Position numbers and translations under genes: made by a program. Of a DNA stretch of 64,000 bases, positions 21,200 through 31,025 are shown piece by piece. This DNA is from Symbiodinium natans. Its lineage: Eukaryota > Sar > Dinophyceae > Suessiales > Symbiodiniaceae. Below the pieces are notes generated by a model that saw only the letters and a program-made list of their open reading frames with translations, was not told the DNA's origin and made no database searches. The first letter of the stretch is position 1. Each line of letters begins with the position of its first letter. The DNA lies in the NCBI GenBank assembly GCA_905221605.1, contig CAJNDS010002069.1, positions 284,541 through 348,540 of the forward strand, in the 5' to 3' direction.

Positions 21200-22700
21200 C
21201 TAGCATATCAGGACCCACTGAAACTCAGACAGACAGAACCCTAGTCGTGTAGTGCCGGCGAAACTGCTTCGACTCGTGGCAGTGCCTTTTCCACCTCCTT
21301 GTGTTTGGATTTGTCTTCCTTGTGCTTGCCACCTTACCCAGTAGGGACAGGAAATTGGGGGGGGGGGGGGGGGGGATGGAAAATAAGTGGACGGGCGCAC
21401 GCTGGTACTTTCGACACCCCTCGTCAGGATGGCAGCTGGGAGCCGGGCCATCTTTATCAGCCTATGGCACCGCATGCAATAATGAAATTGACAGCAGCTG
21501 CCATGGAAGAGCCCTCAAGAATACTACAGATCCCGCTTTGAGGCGCCCGACACAATGAGCCTTGTCAGATTCAGGGTGGGCCTGGCTTTGGCTTGCCAGC
21601 CACTTCCTGGCGACAGAGCGGATGTGTTACACCAGGCGGCTTTTGGGCAGAGGACATCCACTCCAGGCAACCCGGTGGGTAGCACACGATAGCAGCGCAT
21701 CACTTGGAGAATCATGCCCCAGTGGCTGGCAGAACTTGCACTTTGCATTGGGCTTCTTCGTGTTGTGAAGGTGACATCTTGGAGGCCTCCCGCGCAGCAG
21801 AGGAATTGAACGCATCCGTGGGCTCCAGATGCAGCCACAAGATGCTGTATCACTACATACCACTACTCTCTATACTCTAGAGGGACCCAGAAAACCCTTT
21901 CAGATTTAGGCCGCCGCGTCTTCTCTCGAGGAGGCGTGGGCTCCCGAGCTGGCTCGGGCTCCTTCTCGGCCTCACTTTGAAAGGATCCAGCAAGCTGCCA
22001 CTTCCCAGAAAGTCCCCCCTAAACCCTAAACCCTAAACCCTAAACCCTAAACCGATTCTAGACCCCCGATTTCCCGCCTTCGGTGGCGCCCGCACGACAT
22101 CTCGACTACGGCTTCGCTCGCGGTGGACGACACCCGGCGGAAGCCCCGGTGGAAGCCCTTTGGACTCCAGGCTGGGCCTCGGCTTCAGTGTGAGCAAAGT
22201 CGCATAAGAGACCCCTACCTTTTTCCTTCCTTCCTTGAAAGGGTCGCCCAATGGGCGCGTCCAACAGTGTAACCGTGTCTTGGAGTGAGACATGTGACAT
22301 AGCTGACATGGCAGCTTGTGACTGCCTTCTGTCTCTCTCTCTCTCTCCCTCTCTCCCTCTCCCTGTCCAAGAACAGGGCTGGGTGTCGACCTTTGGCGGC
22401 ACCACGGCCGTGCTTGGAGGGTTCACCCCAGCACCTGGACGCGCGGGCGGCAAGCAACATGCTATTGGGGTCTGGAGGTTGCAAAGGCTCGGAGAGAAAA
22501 GGGTTGCAAGAGTGCTGGTAGAATGATGTGTCATGCACATGCTCCTTGCATCTCCTGAGGTGTTCCCAGCCCCACCACCAGATTCCCAGAGATGAGATCG
22601 CTACTCCGGTCGGCTCCTTGTCCGGACTGCGGCGACTGCGCGCCTGGGAGGACGGCGGTAGATGCGATGGCTATTTTGCCCAAGGCATCCAGGTCTTGAA
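21200..22700. other. Probable intron or intergenic DNA, no gene recognised
   Basis: Contains a G run (21356-21376), a CCCTAAA array (22017-22054) and a CT microsatellite (22329-22370). Frames on both strands show no family motif. Confidence 0.5.
22017..22054 (-). repeat. Short interstitial telomeric array (CCCTAAA)
   Basis: Five consecutive CCCTAAA units, i.e. the TTTAGGG repeat in the opposite orientation to the arrays at 6.9 and 19.1 kb. Confidence 0.9.
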
Positions 22701-22729
22701 GTTCTAGTCAGCTTTATAGAAGCAGCTGG

Positions 22730-23375
22730 AGGATCAGGGAACTCTGCCAAGATAGGTGCCATGCATTGACTGGCCTGGGATACCGGGGTTCATGCCCATG
22801 CCGGCATTCATGCCCATGCCCATCATGGGGTTCATCGGCATGGCCATCATGGGATTCATGGGCATTCCCATCATGCCCATCATGGGCATGCCCATCATGG
22901 GCATGCCCATGGGCATTCGCATACCTGACACAGCACATCACGGGTCAGAGCCTCCGGCCATGACTGCTTCCGACCGGACAGTTTATGGAAGCCACGCCCC
23001 GCCTTGGCCCATGCCCATCATCATGCCAGGCACACCCATCCGAATGTTGTTGGCATTGTTGCCACCGCCGCCCTGCATTACCAGCCAGGATCAGCTCCTC
23101 AGTGCAGGCTCAAACACGCTCCTCATCCACCTTTTTGCGGCCTCAACTTCTGATACTCTGAGACCCCCCACGCAATGAAACACTAGCGAAGACCGGCGAC
23201 TCTACCCGATTGGCGCGCCCGCCCTCCTGAGTGCACCTAGGCACTCTGTACTTACAAAGACACTGTTCCTGCGAGCCAAGCAGTGGAAACGGCCAGCGCC
23301 CAGAGATCCTCCAATAATTGACATGCGTCGCTAAGATAGATATTGACACCTCCAGGCATGTGCTGTCCAAACTGC
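22730..23375 (-). CDS. Met/Gly/Pro-rich low-complexity exons, possible N-terminus of the Prp38-like gene
   Basis: Minus strand, in order: EMQFGQHMPGGVN (about 23375-23340), MQGGGGNNANNIRMGVPGMM followed by MGMGQGG (about 23070-23000), then a 60-residue run of MGMPM/MGMPMNPM repeats ending GMNPGIPGQSMHGTYLGRVP (22930-22740). Such Met/Gly/Gln-rich segments are typical of RNA-associated disordered tails. The strand and position immediately upstream of the Prp38 core suggest one gene. The repeat is also open on the plus strand because the CATGCCCATGGGCATG units are palindromic, so the strand choice rests on the neighbouring exons. Confidence 0.45.
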
Positions 23376-23889
23376 ATCTCAACCTGGAGACTCAACGACT
23401 ACCATGTGCAAATACACTGTCACAGTAATGAGCTCTCAAGGGAGTCTCACAAGAACCGCCAGCGTGACGCTCTTGTTGAGATGTCGTGCCAGCTCGCCTG
23501 TCAGGCTTACACGGCAGTTGCGATGTTCAGGACGTATCTTGCTTGAGATGCGGACTTTTGCCCAGGGCTTTGGACCATTCCTGCAGTGTCTCGACCTAGC
23601 AATGAGACGGAAAGCGTCTCTTCATGACCAGCAGCCTTCATAACAGACTGAGGTTGCAACTATGCCACTGGTGCACACTGCCTGCAGGAGCACTTCCGAC
23701 CTGATCCCGAGGAGAGAAAAAGCAAGCCAAACTGTCAAATCGTCCTGACCCCAGCCGATCGAATATGCCTGAGCACAACTCGGTCAAGCTTCAAAATCAG
23801 AGCCGCTTTTCCGATCGGATGGTAAGGTAAGCTACGTAAGCCTTGCTCAAAGGGGGAAGCTTCCGGGTTTTCGGCGGCTGCACCTTTCG

Positions 23890-26800
23890 CGCATCTAATA
23901 GTGAGAACCGACGACAACCCCGACTTGCCACAGCTTGCCACCAGCAGAACTTAGACTACTTCACCCTTGCAACTGTTTGGCACAACTGATACTCTGCTTC
24001 TTGAGACGGCAAAAAAACTACAGAAGATAGAGGATGTACATTTCCTGCTCAATCGGGCTCGACTCTGAACCACCCGCAGCACCCCGAGCAAGAGGCCACA
24101 CGAAAGGGGCCCCGGCAACTCGCAGGTGGACCCAAAGCGCTCCCTCTTGGTGGTCAACGTCTCCTACACACTTTGCAGAGGTGAAAACCTCTGAAATCCA
24201 TGCATGCCAGGCGGATCCCAGCGCGGCCTTTGTCTGCGAGTCAAAAGCCGGATTCTCAATCAAACAATTGACGAAGACCCAGAGGTGGTTCCGCACCTCA
24301 CTCAAGAGCCCATCCGACGCTTCACACATCTGCACTCCCCCACAGGATTTTTTTTTGCTGTTCAGAGTGTGAGAAAGGCCATGTCGAGCCGAAGCTCTCT
24401 CAGATGCATGCATGTTGAGGTTTCACCGCCAGATTTCCTGCTTTGTTGGCCTCGGATTCGAAAATAGTTTTGTCGCGAACGATGCCAGGAGAGCCGAGAC
24501 CAAGCGTCGTTCCTTCTCTTTGGCCAACTCATCCATGACTGCCGAAACGACCTGAGACTTCGCTGATTCTACATGCCTTGCACATGCTCGAACAACTCTC
24601 CTGCTTGGCTCTCCAACACGTCTACTTTGGGGCATTGAACTTGAAAAAGAGGCAGAGACTCCACGAGACATGAGTGGAACATGCATGACTTTGCATTGAG
24701 TGGCCTGGTCTGCCACACAGTTCACATGGGTGCCTCCTTCAAGAAGCACTTTTATTGTTAAATGAAAAATTGCTTTGTTGGGAATGTTGTGTCCTCGGCT
24801 GGTGCAGATGGAGTTCACGAAGCTGACTTGGCGGAAGCCGCTGCCTCGGAAAGAAGGAAAGAAGGCCCCGGCTTCAAAGAAGAATCGCCCGCAAGAAGTG
24901 GGGGGGCAGAGTGGCATAGGGCAGCGGCCGTCTGTCAGGGCAATGGCCACCTCCCATCTGTCATTGCAGGCCTCATGGACCAGGCATGGAGGCGTGCTAC
25001 CGAACGAGATCGCCCTCTGGCCTCAGATATCCTGAAGTCATCTGGATCGAGGAAAAGACTGACGTAGTCCTGCAGCGTTCAATGGTCCGCACTTCGCCAC
25101 CCTCACCACAAGCTGTCCTCGAAAGAATCTACCTCCAAGCATTGTCCGTTCAGGTACACCTTTGCCAAGAGCAAGAGCCAAGCTAGGCCAATAGGCTGGA
25201 TGCGGATTGCACAGGCTAGACCCGATGTATCTCTTGGGATGTTCCCCCTTTTTCTAACAGTGCTTAATAGGGATTAGCGTACCCCCTATTAGAATCCCTA
25301 TTAAGGACTGTTAGTATAAGGAGGAACATCACAATTTATCCCCGTTGATCCTCAGCAATAAGGGCGGCTCCTCACAGCGACCTCTCGTGGAGGCAGCCAC
25401 GTCGTACGCACGGCGCTGCATCAGTGCCACGATGTCGTCCTGCCATTCTGTCGGGGGTAGGGCTTCGGGTTTTAGGGTTTAGGGCTTGGGGTTTAGGGTA
25501 TGGGGTTTGGAGTTTAGGGTTTAGGGCTCAGATCTTTTCACGGCATCCTCCAAGTGAGTCATGCCAAATCGGCGCAGATCTGGCTCGAAGGTCACGGATG
25601 TGAAGTCCTGGAAGAGGTTTAGGGTTTAGGGTTTAGGGTTTAGGGTTTAGGGTTTAGGGTTTAGGGTTTAGGGAGCCTCAACGAAATAGCCTACCAATGC
25701 CTTTGTGCAAGTCTTGCGAGCTCTGAGGCCGTCCTTCCCCTTGTAGGGTACGATCTCCGGCTCCTCCGTGCACCTCCTTTTAGCAAAAGAGCCGCGCGAA
25801 GACACGTGATTGCGCAGTTTGGAGGACCTCATGGTTTGCCCTGCAGAATCTGAGGATGGAGCATGTTGTCACTCCATTGCTGCCGATACTTGCGGTGGCC
25901 TAAGACTTTGCAGTCCCCCCTAAATCCCGAAAACCTAGAACCACCAAACCCCTAAGACCTTCAACCCCTAAAACCTTCAACCCCTAAACCCCTAAGCCTA
26001 AACCCCTAAACCCCGACAGGTACGGCGTGAGAACGTTCTCTCGCAAAGCGAGGCTAGGCCGTGGACTGCTCGTATCAGCAGTTTCGACAACGAAGCTCTT
26101 GGAGTAGATGTTGGTCAGCTTGGCTCCATAACCTTATCACGGCTACTGCTGGGCCCACCCCCCATCCCCCCTTCCCCCCCACACTTTCAGGGAGTCAAGA
26201 GGAGTTAAACAAAGATCACAGCGCCGCACCGTTCCGACCTCCCACAACTTTCTTCTCGCCTCGGTGACTTTGCTGTTGTGCCCTTCTGCGAATGAAGGTA
26301 GGAACGCATGAGCACATTTGTAAGGTTGAGCAAGAACTGTAGACAGCAAAAAAGAACAGCGACAGAAAACAATATGCATAGAGAGCACTGTCGTCGTAGT
26401 TGTCACTGGTCAGCAAATGGCCAAAGACCTGGGCCATCGGCAAAAAGACGTCGCGCTAGGATGCAGCAGGCAGTTGAAGCACTACATGGCACAGGACCTT
26501 GTGAAAGAGAGTCAGTAGAAGCATCAATGTGAGGGATGTAAGCCCGCAACCAACGTCGGCACATAGCAACGATGCTCTTTGTGGACCTGCAGGCAGATGA
26601 CGGAAAGGAATAGAAACAGTGGGCTGTTTGAAAATGCAAGAGGCGCCTGCACTGGCAGCCCCCTGCCATTGTTCCAGACCTGAAAGCTTAACCCTCTTGA
26701 CCCGAACCAAGTACATTCCTCTGAAGCTGTGCTGCAGGCTGAGATTCGTGACTGCGTCGCGCTAATTTCAACCTTCCGGCAGCTGATAATATCTGGAGAT

Positions 26801-28620
26801 GATGCTCAGCAGACACACCTGCCGGAAATAGAGATGCCTAGTACATTTCCATTGTCCGCGCAGTCAGCGAGCAGTCAGGTGAGGCGCCAAACCACCCAAA
26901 GCAGCCGTGCACACAGCCCTAGCGAATGAAAAGCTCAGATTCTTTGGCTGATGGTACCACTGCGGACAAGGACCTCCGAAAGGTCCAGAAAATAACTGCA
27001 ATCGCTCGAAGCACGATTCCACGATCTTGAAATGTGTTCGCAGCTGACCTTCTCCCAAGTGCGGAAGCGGAGTGTGGTTGCGGCATCAAAGAAACATTCC
27101 GACCCTCGAACAAGGCATGCCGGCCACGGAGTTTCATGAGTCGCGCAGGTTGCACGGAGAAAACTGTGGGGGAACTCGAAATACTGAGAGGCTTTTCCAG
27201 GGCCATTCTCTCGCCATGCATTGCGCACCGTCTCGGACGCAAGGACACATTCTCGGACGCCAAGAGAGTCGGAACGTGGTCCCAAGATGTCACTTGCGAT
27301 AGTCCCGGGACCCTAGCAGCAACTTACAATGTTATACATATATATATATACTACAATATGTCACATTATGTAATTGTAGTCTCTACGTGTTGCTATTCTC
27401 AGGGTCTCAGGAACTTTGGGGGGCTGCAAGATGGCGTCCTTGATGGTGTTCATGGATGGGTCCCGAATCAGGTTGTCCTTGTCAGGCATGTTGGCCAACC
27501 CAGTGTGGGGCTGCGAGCAAGCAAGCTCAACATCTGCCGTCCGCAGCATTCACGAGAATCTCATCAAAGATTTTGTAGAGGGCCGGCCTTGGCACTCATC
27601 ACTATGGAGCGTCTGGAACCGGCTTCATTGCTGCGCTGGGCGACAGGCACATAGTCCACCTTCCTCCGCACCATCCTCACAGAAATGCAGCAGCGACCAC
27701 GTTACAGAACCTTTGACAACCATTGCTTCTCTCTCTTGCAGTTTTTGAACAAGGCGCCTTTGAGCGCTGCCTGGCGAAGCTTGCTTGATTCGAGGGACAC
27801 GATGCGAGCCAAACGCATGACATGCAAGGTCGACTGCTGCTCCCACCAGAGAGCGTCCACAGCTCCTGCTGCTGACGCTCGACGGAGCCTTGCAGGTCGG
27901 TTCCGAAGAACTGCAAGATATTGTAGGCTTCTGATCCAAGCTTCTCCACAGAAGGTTTTAAGGCTGCAGCCAACGTACGAGTCAGGCCCTTGCAGTTACG
28001 CACACTTGCTGCTTCGAATGCTGAACCGGTTCATGCATCTTGCTTGGCTTCTGGCTCAGAAGGATATGTTCTAGCTGCGTCTTCTTTTGGTAGATCTGTT
28101 CCACTGTTTTCCTGGCACCGATAGCAAAGCTGTCGACAGGCAACACGCTAAAGAAACTAGGATACAGCAGGGCGCTGCAAGCCTAATCACAACCAAACCT
28201 GCTGTGCAACTTGCACATGCCAGCGTCGCTCGCTGGTTTTCGTGGTGATTCGCGAGCGCTTCCGGGTTGGCTCCTGTCTTACAACAACCGAGCAGAGCCA
28301 AGCCCACGCGGCAAGACTTGCACAAGCATCACAAGCCTCTGGTGACGAGGATTCGGCCATGGGCGATGCATCTTTCGATGTTGGTCGAGAATCTGCCAAT
28401 TTCGCCTCTTTCGCCTGGCGAGTCAAACTTAAAGGCTTGCAGGCGGGGTCGGAAGGCTCGGAGCAGCCTTTGGAGTTGTCAAGATCTGTGCTTGCCTGGC
28501 AATGTCCCACAGTTCTGCACCGACAGACTCAGGCAAGCTGAAGTCGTTCACTGCTGCCTGGGCGATGCTGGGCCATCCTCGTCGGATTCAATGACGACTG
28601 TGTCCTGATGTCACGATGGG
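23890..28620 (-). CDS. TOP2: DNA topoisomerase II, N-terminal ATPase and transducer exons
   Basis: Exons in protein order: an acidic lead DTVVIESDEDGPASPRQQ (about 28613-28560), KTVEQIYQKKTQLEHIL (28130-28070), TDLQGSVERQQQELWTL (about 27910-27860), GPLYKIFDEILVNAAD (27585-27540, Mg-binding Asn), NLIRDPSMNTIK (about 27480-27440), VFGHLLTSDNYDD (about 26435-26395), EKKVVGGRNG joined to YGAKLTNIYSKSFVVETAD (26132-26065), FTSVTFEPDLRRFGMTHLED (about 25600-25540), DDIVALMQRRAYDVAASTR (25448-25376), KVYLNGQCLEVDSFE, LQDYVSLFLDP, NDRWEVAIALTDG, GFRQVSFVNSICTSRG (24840-24794), GTHVNCVADQAT (24736-24690), VRNHLWVFVNCLIENPAFDS (about 24310-24240) and TLTTKRERFGSTCELP (about 24165-24115). The GHKL ATPase signature (GRNGYGAK) is intact. 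Expected exons up to the TOPRIM domain continue only at 15.8 kb. Exact start not determined. Confidence 0.9.
25238..25330. mobile_element. 93-bp palindromic MITE-like element inside a topoisomerase II intron
   Basis: The left arm GATGTTCCCCC...CTAACAGTGCTTAATAGGGATT is an imperfect inverted repeat of the right arm AATCCCTATTAAGGACTGTTAG...GGAGGAACATC, leaving a loop of only about 17 bp. It lies in the intron between the QRRAYDVAASTR exon (ends about 25376) and the KVYLNGQCLE exon (about 25165). A decayed relative is at 131-222. No open frame, so it would move only with help from another source. Confidence 0.75.
25455..25673 (+). repeat. Two telomere-type tracts in adjacent topoisomerase II introns
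   Basis: A degenerate tract at 25455-25528 and a clean TTTAGGG x8 tract at 25616-25673, each abutting the FTSVTFEPDL exon on one side. Confidence 0.9.
25915..26020 (-). repeat. Degenerate CCCTAAA tract in a topoisomerase II intron
   Basis: CCCCTAAA-type units with CTTCAA interruptions, just downstream (on the minus strand) of the YGAKLTNIYS exon. Confidence 0.75.
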
Positions 28621-28629
28621 CTTCTCACC

Positions 28630-30770
28630 GACGCACAAGTGAAAGCAAGGATAAACAATAGTGAGCAACATCCCCCGACATCCCATGTCCTTGACAGGAG
28701 GCTGACGCTTCAGGACGTCCAGTAGCCTAGACTGCTTGCCAGCTTTCGCCTGGCAAAGAACCCACTTCGATGTGTGTAGCATGCAGCAGCGTGAGTGACT
28801 GGCAGCCACCTCTTGAGGAAGACGCGATGAGGATGCGGCTGCACGCCTGGCAGCCATGACCAACTTCGAGAGGAGCAAGTTGCAAAAGTCCACGCGTGTG
28901 AGTATATGGTGCTGTGCATGCGCTGAGAAGGCAGCGAACACTAAACGAGGGCCTGGATGATGTCCTCAGCTCTTCTGGCTTCGAAGAGGTTGATGCCTGT
29001 TTGGATCATGAAACAGAGAGAGGGAGGGAGGGAGGGAGGGAGAGAGAGCCAGAGAGAGAGAAGGATAACAACAAGGAAGACAGAGAGAGAGGGAGAGAGA
29101 GAGAAAGCGAGAGACAGAGATGGAGAGAGCGCCTCGGTCTCTGCTTTAGCACCTCGAGGCCGAGTTCACGTGGGTTTGTGTGCTGTGCAACGTCCTGCAA
29201 ACTCCAAAAACGTGGGCTTCCATGGGCTTCCCACCTTTCTTCCTGGTCTTCCGAACCATTTTTGATGCCTGGGAACAACTGGACAATGAGTTTATGGCTG
29301 TGCGCCGTCCTGGACGTCGTCTGAGCTACACGCGTTTGTTGCGGCACGCATGTCAGAAACACATCCGCTGGCCACATCCCGATGCTTTGCATGAGCTGTG
29401 ACACACACGTACTTGCATGCATGATGCTGCCTGGCTGTGACTGACTTGCCCCACACATCTCAAAGGAACTGGGCATGCGCTCTGCTACATGCATCGATCA
29501 GAGTCAAATATCTTAACCACCACTCCACATGTCTACTACATGTCTGCACATGGAAAGCTAGGAACTTGTGCCTACTTGTGCTCGAGCCACAGGTTGAGGC
29601 ACGCGTCGCATCGTGTGGTTACAGACAAAATCATGAACAATCGCAGACTGCAAGGCCAAACTGGGAATCAAGACTGCAGTGCACAAGGAAGCGGGGGTGA
29701 AACGCCCCTCTCCTACACCCAGAGTTCAACCTGGGCTCAACCTGATTGCCGAAGACATTTGAAAAGAACGTTCAAGACAAGGTGGAAAACCCGAAGCAAG
29801 CAAAAGTCGTATCTTCAGATGGAGACCAAGAGAACGCATAGAACGCAGATTCTCAACTTCGTTCGGGCAGAACCCACACAACTTCAGCTGTCAGCTTGCT
29901 GGGCCTAGACGAGGCACCCGTGGACCCGGTGAGGCGCTGCACATTGTTTCTGCGAGCGCGTCGAGTAGCTACACGATGCCACACGTCTAAGGAGCAGAGC
30001 CCACAGTTGAAGTTCACCTTTCGCTGACTACCTTCGTTCTGTGGCCGATGCATCCCGCTGGGTCCAACCGTGGGCGTGGCTGCTGAACTAATTCCGTTGT
30101 CATTGTGAGATCCTGCAACTGATCCTGAATTTTTGCATTGCAACGAACCAGTGATGCAATATCAAGGAGGCCCAGCGCTCAGCTGCGTTCTGCAACCTTC
30201 TGCCTTTCAGCTCCCAGAAAACTATTGCAGAAATGCTAAAAGCCAAAATTGCAGTGCACGGAGCAACTTCTTTGCTCCGTGCCAGGTCCTATGTAGATGC
30301 AGTTCAGGTTGGAGGAACTCAAGTGCCCTGCAAAACTTGCCTTCTGTATTCTGACTTCAACGGCCAACCTGGCCCATCCAGCTACGGTAAAGGGTGAAAC
30401 AGCCACTGCCGAAATCTTGGCATGTGGCTCGAACTTGCATCAGGGTCCGCTGAAAATGCGGATCCATCTAAGCAGGCAGTCCTGACATGACCTGACGCTC
30501 AGGCCTTGCGCACTGCAGGATCTTTCTCCAGCTATCCACCTGATGGAAATGGCCGCCCGTACACAGGGATGTGAGGAGAACGTTCTTGCCCACTACCCTT
30601 CGTTCTTACGTTGCGCAAGATCTCTGGGCAAACAACTTCGCACGAAGGGCAGCTCGCTGGGTGCGCAGGGCAAGGGTCGAGCCTGACACAAGCACTTCAG
30701 TTCAAGGCTCAACTCCTCTCCCATCTCTCACATCCTGCAACGTCCAACAGCTTGCAGGCAGTCACTCCGC
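28630..30770. other. Intergenic stretch between kinase and topoisomerase II
   Basis: Contains a GGGA/GAGA microsatellite (29008-29130). Minus-strand frames near 28.6-28.9 kb (KQSRLLDVLKRQPPVKDM) could be an N-terminal topoisomerase II exon. Otherwise I see nothing assignable. Confidence 0.4.
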
Positions 30771-30773
30771 AGC

Positions 30774-30991
30774 TCACAGATTCGTCCCTAAGGCCGCGTC
30801 CATCTTCAAAGCGTCGTGCGCGAGGGCCCCAGCAGCAGTGGGGCCTCGAGTCCGGACGCAGGAGAACAGAAGAAGAGGAGAGCATGGGGGGGGAGGGAGG
30901 GAGGGAGGGAGGGAGGGAGGGAGAGACGGGGAGAGACGGGGGGGAGAGGCACAGAGAGAGAGAGAGAGAGACAGAGAGAGAGCGAGAGAGG

Positions 30992-31025
<34 letters not shown>

